Source: Couchioplanes azureus (lineage in GTDB: Bacteria; Actinomycetota; Actinomycetes; Mycobacteriales; Micromonosporaceae). Taken from it: a stretch of 64,000 bases of DNA. The DNA is taken from NCBI RefSeq assembly GCF_014648355.1, contig NZ_BMQY01000009.1, positions 207,265 through 271,264 of the forward strand. The letters run 5' to 3'. This document shows positions 9,193 through 17,463 of this stretch, in pieces. Made by a program: the position numbers and the translations under genes. Under the pieces are notes generated by a model that ran no database searches, was not told the origin of the DNA, and saw nothing but the letters and a program-made list of their open reading frames with translations. The number at the start of each line of letters is the position of its first letter. The stretch's first letter is position 1.

Positions 9193-10746
9193 GTGCAGTT
9201 CTCGGACCTGGCAGCCACCTCGGCAGCCGTCACCGCCGTCTCGGGCCGCAAGGCGAAGATCGACCTGCTCGCCGACGCCCTGCGTCGCCTCGACCCCGGT
9301 GAGATCGCTCCCGGATCCGCCTACCTCGCCGGCGAGCTGCGGCAGCGGCAGACCGGCGTCGGCTATGCGAGCCTGCGAGATCTGCCCCCGCCCGCCGCCG
9401 CACCCAGCCTCACCGTCGCCGAGGTCGATGCGCGCATCGCCGAGATCTCCGTGGTCTCCGGTGCCGGTTCGCAGGCCCGCCGTCGTGAGCTGCTCAGCGC
9501 GTTGTTCGGCCGGGCCACCGCCGACGAGCAGCGGCACCTCGTCGGGCTCTTCGGCGGTGAGCTGCGCCAGGGCGCCCAGGCGGGCCTGCTCGCCGACGCG
9601 ATCGGCCGGGCCGCCGAGGTGCCGGTCACCGCCGTCCGGCGGGCGCTGCTGCTCTGCGGCGACCTCAAGCAGGTGGCCGTCGCCGCCCTCGCCGGCGGTG
9701 CGCCCGCGCTGGCCGGGATCAGCTTGCGGGTCGGCACGCCGCTCAGCCCGATGCTGGCGAGCAGCGCTCCCGACGTCGGCGCGGCCCTGGAAGCGACCGG
9801 CTCGCCGGCCACCGTGGACGTGAAGCTCGACGGGATCCGCATCCAGGTGCACCGCTCCGGCGACGACGTGGCAGTCTTCACCCGCAGCCTCGACGACATC
9901 ACCGCGCGGCTGCCCGAGGTCGTCGCCGCGGCCCGCGCGCTGCCCGCCGGCGACATCGTGCTCGACGGCGAGGCGATGGCCCTCGACGCCGCCGGGCGGC
10001 CCCGCCCGTTCCAGGAGACCTCCAGCCGGGCGGCGACCCGCGGCGCCCGCCGGGGTGCCAAGAACGGTGCGGCGGAGTTGCCCGCGCTCGTGCCGTTCTT
10101 CTTCGACGTGCTCCATATCGACGGCACCGACCTGCTGGACGAGCCGGGCCGCGTCCGCTGGGCGGCGCTCGCGGACGCGCTGCCGGCGGGGCTCATCGTC
10201 GGCCGCCGTACGGTCGAGACTCCGGAGCAGGCGCAGGAAGCCTTCGCCGCCGCGCTGGCCGCCGGCCAGGAAGGCGTCGTGATCAAGGCTCAGGAGTCGG
10301 CGTACGACGTGGGCCGTCGCGGCGCCGCCTGGGTCAAGGTGAAGCCCCGCCACACCCTGGACCTGGTGGTGCTGGCGGTCGAGTGGGGGCACGGCCGCCG
10401 CAAGGGGTGGCTGTCCAACCTGCACCTGGGTGCGCGCGACCCGCGGACCGGTGGCTTCGTGATGCTCGGCAAGACCTTCAAGGGCCTGACCGACGAACTG
10501 CTGCGCTGGCAGACCGAGCGCTTCAAGGAGCTGGCCGTCGACGACTCGGGCTGGGTGGTGACGGTCCGGCCCGAGCAGGTCGTCGAGATCGCGTTCGACG
10601 GGGTGCAGACGTCTCCCCGATACCCGGGCGGGGTGGCGCTGCGGTTCGCGCGGGTCCTCCGCTACCGCGACGACAAGCGAGCGGAGGAGGCGGACACGAT
10701 CGACACAGTCAAAGCGATCGGCACCCCGGCGCCACCGGATGCCTGA
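9193..10746 (+). CDS. ligB: ATP-dependent DNA ligase (LigB type)
   Basis: A 517-residue ATP-dependent ligase close in layout to mycobacterial LigB. It has an N-terminal DNA-binding domain (ATSAAVTAV... GELRQRQTGVGYASLRDLPPP), then the adenylation domain with the nucleophile motif KLDGIR at residues 211-216, TRSLDDITARLPEV, DGEAMAL, EGVVIKA and WVKVKP. An OB-fold domain ends with PGGVALRFARVLRYRDDK. The GTG at 9193 matches the conserved N-terminus of the family, and an upstream GTG at 9127 would add an unmatched extension. In actinobacteria these enzymes are dispensable alongside the NAD-dependent LigA and probably act in repair. It stands alone. Confidence 0.92.
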   Translation: MQFSDLAATSAAVTAVSGRKAKIDLLADALRRLDPGEIAPGSAYLAGELRQRQTGVGYASLRDLPPPAAAPSLTVAEVDARIAEISVVSGAGSQARRRELLSALFGRATADEQRHLVGLFGGELRQGAQAGLLADAIGRAAEVPVTAVRRALLLCGDLKQVAVAALAGGAPALAGISLRVGTPLSPMLASSAPDVGAALEATGSPATVDVKLDGIRIQVHRSGDDVAVFTRSLDDITARLPEVVAAARALPAGDIVLDGEAMALDAAGRPRPFQETSSRAATRGARRGAKNGAAELPALVPFFFDVLHIDGTDLLDEPGRVRWAALADALPAGLIVGRRTVETPEQAQEAFAAALAAGQEGVVIKAQESAYDVGRRGAAWVKVKPRHTLDLVVLAVEWGHGRRKGWLSNLHLGARDPRTGGFVMLGKTFKGLTDELLRWQTERFKELAVDDSGWVVTVRPEQVVEIAFDGVQTSPRYPGGVALRFARVLRYRDDKRAEEADTIDTVKAIGTPAPPDA

Positions 10747-10774
10747 CGCCGGCGCATCCCGGCCCTTGACCGCG

Positions 10775-10889
10775 GCGTGTCCCGGCGTCTGATGGCGGCG
10801 TGTCGCGGCGTCTGGCGGCGGCGTGTCGCGGCGTCTGGCGGCGGCGTGTCGCGGCGTCCGGCGGCGGCGTGTTCCGGCGCCTGGCGGCG
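10775..10889. repeat. Tandem repeat, 23 bp x 5
   Basis: Five consecutive 23-bp units built on GCGTGTCGCGGCGTCTGGCG plus GCG. The middle units are nearly identical and the outer ones diverged. The array lies between the convergent ligB and membrane-protein genes. The unit length is not a multiple of three and no gene crosses it. Confidence 0.85.
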
Positions 10890-10965
10890 TCGCTGGATCG
10901 TGCGCGGTGCCCCTGTGGCCTCTGTCGGGGACGTCCAGGAACTGACCGCTGCTGCGGGATCGGGG

Positions 10966-11565
10966 TTACAGGGCGGCCAGCGATCTGACGTAGTTGACCT
11001 GCTGGTGGACGAACGTGACCTGTGCCTGGTCCGTCACCGGTATCCGGGCCACATACTGCCGGGTCCCGTTCGTCAGACTCACCTGCACCGTTCCCCGCGG
11101 GATCGTCACCTTGACCAGCAGGAACAGCAGGCTGAACACCGTGAGGACACAGAACCCCACGATCGACGCCACGATCGCCCAGGTCGGGATCTTCGTCTCG
11201 TGGTGCCAGTAGTCGCTGACCGTCCAGGTCGACCCCGCGAGCGGGATGTCTCCGGCCGGGGTGTGGACGACCGTGGACGTCACCCCCATGTCGCCGATCT
11301 GGACGATGACCGGGCCCGGCGCGGCCCACGCGTCCGAGGCGGGCACGGACGAGGCCAGCGGCGATGCGGGCGGCGGCGAAGCGGACGGAAATGAGACGGG
11401 TGGTGAGGCCGCCGGGGGATACGAGGCGGGCGGCGAGGAAGCGGGCGGAAACGAGGCGGGCGGTGGTGAACCGGGCGCCGGTGAAGTGGGCGGGAACGAA
11501 GCGGGCGGGGGCGGGGCGGGCACGCTCCACGGGTCGCTCGGGGCCGGATCCTGGGGGAACGTCAC
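10966..11565 (-). CDS. Proline-rich single-pass membrane protein
   Basis: About 199 residues if translation starts at the GTG at 11565. No ATG is available and the start is uncertain. The N-terminal half is a low-complexity PPASFPPASP-type repeat, presumably cytoplasmic and disordered. A folded segment (VIVQIGDMGVT...STWTVSDYWHHE) is followed by a clear transmembrane helix (WAIVASIVGFCVLTVFSLLFLLV) and a small extracytoplasmic domain. This layout recurs in actinomycete membrane proteins of unknown function. It is convergent with ligB. Confidence 0.7.
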   Translation of the reverse strand: MTFPQDPAPSDPWSVPAPPPPASFPPTSPAPGSPPPASFPPASSPPASYPPAASPPVSFPSASPPPASPLASSVPASDAWAAPGPVIVQIGDMGVTSTVVHTPAGDIPLAGSTWTVSDYWHHETKIPTWAIVASIVGFCVLTVFSLLFLLVKVTIPRGTVQVSLTNGTRQYVARIPVTDQAQVTFVHQQVNYVRSLAAL

Positions 11566-11619
11566 CCCCAAAACCCTAGCCGGGCACGAGAACACCCGAA
11601 AAGCCCAGCGGGCACCGGA

Positions 11620-12423
11620 TCAGGACGGCGCGGCCCCGGCGCGCTGATCGGCCTCCTCCACCCGGTCCAGCCGCTTCTTCGGCGTGTCCCCGTGTGCCTC
11701 CTTGCGGGCCTGCCACCCGTACGCCAGGAGCGCCATCACCGCGAACGTCCACCACTGGACCGCGTAGCCGCCGTTCTGCCACGCGTCCTCGTGGTTGATC
11801 GGGATCGGGGAGTACCCCTCCGCCGGCTCGCTCTGCAGGATGTAGGCGCCGTACACGGGATAGGGAAGCTTTTCCGCCAGCCCGGGCAGCGCGATCCGGC
11901 GGGTGTCGATGCGGCCGTCCCGCTGCGTGATCGGCGCCGGGCGGCTCTCCGAGAGGTGGAGCCGGCCCACCACCGTCACCTCGCCCGCCGGGGGAGGGGG
12001 TGCCACCGGCGGGGACACCGCGTCGCCGTTGGCGGAGGGGACCCAGCCGCGGTCCACCAGCACCGCCGTCCCGTCGGTGAGGACCAGCGGGGTCAGGATC
12101 TCGAAGCCCACCTTGCTGCTGACCGTACGCCCGCGGGCCTGGATCTCGTGCGTGGCGTCGTACCGTCCCGTCACGGTGACCTTCGTCCACGCCTTGTCCT
12201 CGCCGGGCCGCTCGCCCAGCGTGCCCGTCGCGGTGGGCTTGGCCAGCACGGACGTCAGCGGCGCCGGTGGCGTCGCATCGGCGGCGTCGATGCGCTCGTT
12301 GACCGCTTTGCGCTCCTGGTACCGGTGGAGCTGCCAGTTGCCGAGGAACACCATGGCCACCGAGGCGGCCACGGTCAGCGCCGCCGCGGCGAGCCAGCGG
12401 GGGGTCAGCAGGAACCGGTACAC
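11620..12423 (-). CDS. SURF1-family cytochrome oxidase assembly protein
   Basis: A 267-residue membrane protein with the SURF1 layout. A first transmembrane helix near residues 11-30 ends in the family motif LGNWQLHRYQERK. A long extracytoplasmic domain contains VLVDRGWVP, and a second helix near 225-240 (VQWWTFAVMALLAYGW) follows. SURF1 proteins assist heme a insertion and assembly of aa3-type cytochrome c oxidase. A CtaJ-like oxidase subunit occurs elsewhere in the window. Divergent from cobB. Confidence 0.93.
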   Translation of the reverse strand: MYRFLLTPRWLAAAALTVAASVAMVFLGNWQLHRYQERKAVNERIDAADATPPAPLTSVLAKPTATGTLGERPGEDKAWTKVTVTGRYDATHEIQARGRTVSSKVGFEILTPLVLTDGTAVLVDRGWVPSANGDAVSPPVAPPPPAGEVTVVGRLHLSESRPAPITQRDGRIDTRRIALPGLAEKLPYPVYGAYILQSEPAEGYSPIPINHEDAWQNGGYAVQWWTFAVMALLAYGWQARKEAHGDTPKKRLDRVEEADQRAGAAPS

Positions 12424-12527
12424 GACCCGAGGCTACCGACGCGGGCTGGCGGTTGGCAGGTAGGGTGCGACTTCCGGCGGCCAATATCACGTCGGCGGCG
12501 TTTTCCGTATCCCCGAGGGAGCCACTG

Positions 12528-14219
12528 ATGACCACCCAATCACGTCTGGTGGTGAGCGCCCCCTCGTCCGGGCACGGGAAGACCGCGATCGCGGTGGGGC
12601 TGCTGGCCGCCTGTGCCGCGCGAGGTGTGCCCGCGGCCGGCTTCAAGGTGGGCCCGGACCACACCGACGCCGCATACCTGGGTCTCGCCGCCGGCCGGCC
12701 CGGCCGCAACCTCGATCCCCGCCTGGTCGGCGCGCACCGCGTCGCCCCGCTGTTCGCGCACGGCGCGGCCGGCTCGCAGGTTGCCGTCATCGAGGGCGCG
12801 ATGGGCCTGTTCGACAGCCTGACGGGCCAGCCCGAGATCGACGGTACGGCGGCGGTAGCGGCCGCCCTGCGCGCCCCGGTCCTGCTCGTCGTGGACGTCG
12901 CCGCGATGGGGCATTCGCTCGCCGCGCTGGTGCACGGCTTCCGGATGTTCGACGAGATGGTGCACCTCGGCGGCGTCGTGCTGAACCGGGTGGCGTCGCC
13001 GCGGCACGAGGAGATGCTGCGTACCGCCCTGGACGACATCGGGATGCCCGTGCTCGGCGCGCTCCGCCGCGGTGACCTGCCCGCGATCCTGCCGGCTCGC
13101 GCGCAGGGCCCGGTGCCGGTCGCCCACCGTACGGTGGAGGCCGTCCGCGCCGTACGCCGACTGGGTGAAATCGTCGCCGAAGCCCTGGATCTCGACCGCA
13201 TCATGGCGCTGGCGAACACCGCTCCGGCGCTGCCCGGCGCGCCCTGGTCCCCGGCGGACGCCCTCGCCGAGGCCACCGGCGAACCACCGCTGCGGCCGGA
13301 GCACCGCCCGGTGATCGCCCTCGCCGGCGGTCCGGGCGCGCCGTACACGTACGTGGAGACCGCGGAGCTCCTGACGGCGGCCGGCGCCGACGTCGCGGTG
13401 ATCGACCCGCTCCGTGACGAGGCCCTCCCGCCCGGGACCCGGGCCCTCATGATCGGCGCGGGCCTCCCGGAGGAGTACGCGGAGGAGCTCTCCGCGAACC
13501 GCCGCCTGTGCGCCGCCGTCGCGCAACTCGCCCACGACGGCGGCCCGATCATCGCCGAGGGGGTCGGCCTGCCCTGGCTGACCCGCGACTTCGACGGCCG
13601 CCCGATGTGCGCAGTCCTCGACGCGTCCGCGACGACGGCCGCCCAGACGGTGGCCGGCTACCGCGAGGCGACGGCGCCGGCCCCGTCCGCCCTCGCGCCG
13701 GCCGGGGTGCGGATCACCGGTTACAAGCAGCACCGCGCGATCGTCACGCCGCGTGCCGGGCAGGTTCCGGCGTGGACGTGGTCGGGAGGGCATCCCGAGG
13801 GCTTCGTCTGGCGGCAGGTGCACGCCTCGCAGCTGGGGCTGCACTGGGCGGGTGCGCCGGAGATCGCCCGCCGGGTCGTCGCAGCGGCGTTGCCGGTCGC
13901 GGTCCAGGCCCCGGCGACCGTGCAGGTCTCGGTTCCGGTACCGCCCGGGATGATCGCCGGTTCACCGGCAGGTCCGGCGGCCGCCGGCCAGCTGGGTGCC
14001 GCACCACAGAGTGCCGGGCCGTTGCATGCCGGTCCGCAGGGTGCCCGGCCGCAGGGTGCCGGTCCGCAGAGTGCCCGGCCGCAGAGTGCCGGTCCGCAGG
14101 GTGCCGGGCCGTCGGGCCCGGTGCCGGCTCAGCCGGCCTCTTCCCCCGCCGGCTCACCCGGCGACGACCCGGGCGAGGTCACCCTGTCGCTCTCGGCCGT
14201 GACACCCACCAACCCCTGA
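12528..14219 (+). CDS. cobB: Divergent cobyrinate a,c-diamide synthase-like protein (CobB/CbiA family)
   Basis: Two-domain family that amidates carboxylates a and c of cobyrinic acid. The N-terminal domain has the P-loop PSSGHGKT (about residues 9-16), FKVGPDHTDAAYL, GRPGRNLDPRLVG and VIEGAMGLFDS. The C-terminal GATase-like domain ends with HASQLGLHWAGAPEIA. Two things are odd. The usual KVGPDYIDPGYH-type motif is altered, and the catalytic cysteine of the AECGGLxYL motif is replaced (IIAEGVGLPWL, near residue 345). A low-complexity tail of about 90 residues with GAxPQ repeats follows the family's normal end. The ATG at 12528 is preceded by GAGGGA. It may be ammonia-dependent or altered in function. 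Confidence 0.85.
   Translation: MTTQSRLVVSAPSSGHGKTAIAVGLLAACAARGVPAAGFKVGPDHTDAAYLGLAAGRPGRNLDPRLVGAHRVAPLFAHGAAGSQVAVIEGAMGLFDSLTGQPEIDGTAAVAAALRAPVLLVVDVAAMGHSLAALVHGFRMFDEMVHLGGVVLNRVASPRHEEMLRTALDDIGMPVLGALRRGDLPAILPARAQGPVPVAHRTVEAVRAVRRLGEIVAEALDLDRIMALANTAPALPGAPWSPADALAEATGEPPLRPEHRPVIALAGGPGAPYTYVETAELLTAAGADVAVIDPLRDEALPPGTRALMIGAGLPEEYAEELSANRRLCAAVAQLAHDGGPIIAEGVGLPWLTRDFDGRPMCAVLDASATTAAQTVAGYREATAPAPSALAPAGVRITGYKQHRAIVTPRAGQVPAWTWSGGHPEGFVWRQVHASQLGLHWAGAPEIARRVVAAALPVAVQAPATVQVSVPVPPGMIAGSPAGPAAAGQLGAAPQSAGPLHAGPQGARPQGAGPQSARPQSAGPQGAGPSGPVPAQPASSPAGSPGDDPGEVTLSLSAVTPTNP
14011..14115 (+). repeat. 15-bp in-frame repeat in the cobB-like 3' end (7 units)
   Basis: Seven tandem 15-bp units alternating GTGCCGGTCCGCAGG and GTGCCCGGCCGCAGG encode five-residue GAGPQ/GARPQ repeats in the C-terminal tail of the CobB-like protein. 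Units differ by one to three bases, so copy number could vary by slippage without breaking the frame. Confidence 0.85.
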
Positions 14220-14356
14220 CGGGTACGGCCGGAGTCCCGCTTCCGGAAGGTCGGTCTCCGCTCGTGGCGCACGGCGTGTCGGGGCTCGACACACCGTCCG
14301 GCAATTGTCGGAGAGCGGCTTTACGGTGGGAGGGTCAGCGAGAAGGGAGAACGGCC

Positions 14357-14959
14357 GTGGCAGATCGTGTGCCCCTGGACTTCGACCCGCCGGTCCGTCG
14401 GATCCGGGCACTGCTCTTCGGCGTCACCGACGAGCATCTCACCGCACCGACGCCCTGTCCCGAGTGGTCGGTCGGCGACCTGCTCGATCACCTGATGGGT
14501 CTCTGCTGGGCGTTCACCCAGGCGGCGCAGAAGAAGACCGACGCCGTCACCGCCTCGCCGCCGCCCCCGCCTTCCGCGGCGAACCTCTCGCCCCACTGGC
14601 GCAGCCGGCTCCCCGTGGTCCTCGAAGACCTCTCCACCGCCTGGAAGCAACCGACCGCCTGGGAAGGCACGGCCCAGGCCGGCGGCGTCACCATGCCGGC
14701 CGCCGCCATGGGCACCGTGGCGATCAACGAGCTCGTCATGCACGGCTGGGACCTGGCCCGCGCGACCGGCCAGGAATACGCCGTGGACCCGCGCATCCTC
14801 GAGCACCTGATCGAGTTCCTGTCCCAGGGCCCGGAGGAGGGCACCCCCGGCCTCTTCGGCCCCGTGATCGACACCGACGACGAGGCGACACTCCTCGACC
14901 ACGCGGTCGCCCTCGCAGGCCGCAACCCCCACTGGCGCCCCGCCCCAGCCGCCCGCTGA
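14357..14959 (+). CDS. TIGR03086-type DinB/maleylpyruvate isomerase-like protein
   Basis: A 200-residue protein with the actinobacterial mycothiol-dependent maleylpyruvate isomerase N-terminal fold (DinB-like four-helix bundle). The pattern is visible as LTAPTPCPEWSVGDLLDHL near residue 30, with the metal-ligand His, and ELVMHGWDLARATG near 125. These proteins bind a divalent metal and may use mycothiol. The substrate is unknown. The GTG at 14357 follows an AGAAGGGAGA ribosome-binding site. Its codon use matches the neighbouring genes, and it is convergent with the PBP gene. Confidence 0.82.
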   Translation: MADRVPLDFDPPVRRIRALLFGVTDEHLTAPTPCPEWSVGDLLDHLMGLCWAFTQAAQKKTDAVTASPPPPPSAANLSPHWRSRLPVVLEDLSTAWKQPTAWEGTAQAGGVTMPAAAMGTVAINELVMHGWDLARATGQEYAVDPRILEHLIEFLSQGPEEGTPGLFGPVIDTDDEATLLDHAVALAGRNPHWRPAPAAR

Positions 14960-15021
14960 CAGATCCGGGCTCCACCATCCGGCCCACTCCTGGTGTGGCT
15001 CGGCGGCGCGTGCGCGAGGCG

Positions 15022-15148
15022 GCGCGCGGACGAGGCCGCCGGGTGGGCTCGGCCCGCGGACCAGAACGCCGGGTTCGGCTCGGCCACGCGCAGACCAGAA
15101 CGCGGGTCCCGCTCGGCCTCGCGCGGACCAGAACGCCGGGTGAGGCCC
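15022..15148. repeat. Tandem repeat, about 32-34 bp x 4
   Basis: Four imperfect units built on CGCGGACCAGAACGCCGGG followed by GCTCGGCC fill the gap between two convergent genes. No gene or obvious terminator stem was identified in it. Confidence 0.7.
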
Positions 15149-15171
15149 AGCGGGGTGCGGAAGAGGCCGCG

Positions 15172-17409
15172 TCAGTCGCCGTCGCGCCAGTTGCCGTTGC
15201 CGTCGCCGTCGCCGTCGCGCCGGTCGTTGTTGTCGCGGTTGTCGTTGCCGTGGACCATTTCCGCGGGTGGTGGGGTGAACTTGGCCTTGGGGAGGCCCTT
15301 GAGGGCGTCCTTCAGCGTCTCCGCCACCGTGAACTTCGAGATCGTTCCCCGACTGGTTCCCACCGTGTTGTCCGGGTTGTCGGGATCGGCCACGAAGGCC
15401 GCCGCCGCCAGCTGCGGGGTGTAGCCGCAGAACCAGGCGCTCCGGTTGCTGTCCGTCGTCCCGCTCTTGCCGGCCACCGGCCGCCTCAGGGTCGCGTGCA
15501 CCATCGGCGAGGTCGACCAGCCCCCGCAGCCTCCCTCGGCCGCGCCGTAGCCCGTCACGCAGCGGGCCGCGTCGGTCGCCGCCTGGGCCACCTGGGGGCT
15601 CAGCTCCTGGTGGCAGCGCGGCCCGGCGACCTTCTTGCCCTCGAACTCCAGGCTGGCCCCGTCCCGGGTGTTGATCATCTGGACCGGGATGGGCTGGCAG
15701 TACTTGCCCTCGGCCGCCAGGGTGGCGAAGACGTTGGCCATCTCGATGGGCGTCGCGTCGCTCACGCCGAGGGTGAACGCCCCCCAGCCGCTGGCGTGCT
15801 CGGGTCGCGCGTACTTCTGGTCGATCTCCGTACGCCACTTCAGGCCGAGCCGTTCCGCCATCCGGACCGCCTTCTCCGCGCCCACCTTCTGCTCGAGCTG
15901 GACGAAGTACGTGTTGACCGACTTGCCGAAGCCGCTCCACATGGTCTGCCGGCCGGTCATCGACTTGCTGGAGTTCTTCGGGCACCAACGGATGCCGCAG
16001 GTGGCCGGGCCCGGCGCGGTGATGTACTTCGTCACGAAGCGCTGCGGGGAGTAGAAGCTCGTGCTCAGCGGCATGCCCTCCTCCAGCGCCGCCAGCATGG
16101 TGAAGATCTTGAAGGTGGATCCGGCCTGGTAGCCGGCCATGTCGCCGCCGCCGAGGAGCGGGTTGACCGTGTTGGGGTAGTTGCCGCGGACCTGGTCGCG
16201 CCGGCGGCGGTCGCTGTGCTCGCCGTTGTCGCTCTGGTCCAGCGAGTAGCGGCGGTTCACCGCCATCGCCCTGATGCGGCCGGTGCCCGGCTCGATCACG
16301 ACCTCGCCGTGGGCGTACACGCTGCGGCGCTTCTCCTTGTCCAGGATGTGCTTCATCGCCGACGCCTGGATCTTCGGGTCGAGGCTGGTGACCACCTTGT
16401 AGCCGCCGCGGCGCAGGTTGGCGAGGCGTTCCTGCGCGCTGGCGCCGAAGGCGGGCTGTTCCATCCACCAGTTGCGCAGGTAGTCGCAGAAGAAGCCCCA
16501 GTCGTTCTCCTCCTGGGGCACCGACACGCAGTCGTTCGGCGGCGACGTCAGGTTGAGCCTGATCTTCGCCTTCTGGGCCGACCGGGCCTGCGCCTGGGTG
16601 ATCGAGCCCATCTCGAGCATCTGGTCGATGACGTAGTTGCGCCGGTCGGTCGCCGCGCGCTGGTCGTTGACCGCGGGGTCGTACGCCGAGGGTGCCTTGA
16701 CCAGGCCGGCGAGCAGGGCCGCCTCGGTCAGGCTCAGGTCCCTGGGCGTCTTGGAGAAGAAGACCTCCGAGGCCGCGAAGATTCCGTACGCGCGGTGCCC
16801 GAAGTACGCCGAGTTCAGGTACCGCTGCAGGATCTCCTGCTTCGAGATGCGCTGCTCCAGTTCGATGGCGAGGCGCATCTCGCGCAGTTTGCGCTCGGTG
16901 GTCTGCTCGGTGGCCTCGAGCGCCTCCTTGGGCGTCTTCGCGCCGTCGCGCAGGGCCATCCGTACGTACTGCATGGTCAGCGTCGACGCGCCCTGCGAGA
17001 CGCCGCCGGCCTGCTGGTTCGCGACGAAGGCGCGGGCGACGCCCTTGGGGTCGACGCCGTTGTGCTGGTAGAACCGGGTGTCCTCCGAGGCCACGATCGC
17101 GCTCGTGATGAACGGCGACATGTCCTCGATCTTGGTCGGCTTGCGGTGCTCCTCGTAGAACATGGTGAGCAGCGTCTTGCCGTCCCTGGCGTACACGTAG
17201 GTGGTCTGCGCCGACGGCACGACCGTGAGCTGCTCGGGCATGCTCTGCAGGGCGTCCGCACCGGTCTTCGCCCCGACGCCGGCGAGGGCGACCAGCGGGA
17301 AGAGCAAGCCGGCGATCGCAAGTCCGGCGATGAGTCCGGCCCGGATGAGCGGGGCGAGTCGTCCAGCTTTGGCGAGTCCGGTCTTCGTCACCCTTCGAAG
17401 GTATGACAA
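15172..17409 (-). CDS. Class A penicillin-binding protein (transglycosylase/transpeptidase)
   Basis: A 745-residue bifunctional peptidoglycan synthase, anchored by one N-terminal membrane helix (about residues 22-45). The glycosyltransferase domain has EDTRFYQHNGVD, QGASTLTMQYVRM and RKLREMRLAIELE, ending with QRYLNSAYFG. The transpeptidase domain has the active-site SxxK in GSTFKIF, SVN in the SxN position and KSGTTD in the KTG position. The C-terminus is an unusual Asn/Asp/Gly/Arg-rich tail. The TTG start at 17409 has a GAGG ribosome-binding site. A GTG at 17391 is the alternative. It is divergent from the cobC operon. Confidence 0.94.
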   Translation of the reverse strand: MSYLRRVTKTGLAKAGRLAPLIRAGLIAGLAIAGLLFPLVALAGVGAKTGADALQSMPEQLTVVPSAQTTYVYARDGKTLLTMFYEEHRKPTKIEDMSPFITSAIVASEDTRFYQHNGVDPKGVARAFVANQQAGGVSQGASTLTMQYVRMALRDGAKTPKEALEATEQTTERKLREMRLAIELEQRISKQEILQRYLNSAYFGHRAYGIFAASEVFFSKTPRDLSLTEAALLAGLVKAPSAYDPAVNDQRAATDRRNYVIDQMLEMGSITQAQARSAQKAKIRLNLTSPPNDCVSVPQEENDWGFFCDYLRNWWMEQPAFGASAQERLANLRRGGYKVVTSLDPKIQASAMKHILDKEKRRSVYAHGEVVIEPGTGRIRAMAVNRRYSLDQSDNGEHSDRRRRDQVRGNYPNTVNPLLGGGDMAGYQAGSTFKIFTMLAALEEGMPLSTSFYSPQRFVTKYITAPGPATCGIRWCPKNSSKSMTGRQTMWSGFGKSVNTYFVQLEQKVGAEKAVRMAERLGLKWRTEIDQKYARPEHASGWGAFTLGVSDATPIEMANVFATLAAEGKYCQPIPVQMINTRDGASLEFEGKKVAGPRCHQELSPQVAQAATDAARCVTGYGAAEGGCGGWSTSPMVHATLRRPVAGKSGTTDSNRSAWFCGYTPQLAAAAFVADPDNPDNTVGTSRGTISKFTVAETLKDALKGLPKAKFTPPPAEMVHGNDNRDNNDRRDGDGDGNGNWRDGD

Positions 17410-17463
17410 AAAGCCTCATGTCCTGACGGAACGGCCGAAGTGACCTCGGGTTTCCCATCCGGC

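Noticed and set aside
13508..14356. In-frame upstream extension of the DinB-like gene over cobB
   Set aside because: The extension lies out of frame over cobB and lacks family sequence. A clear ribosome-binding site precedes the GTG at 14357.
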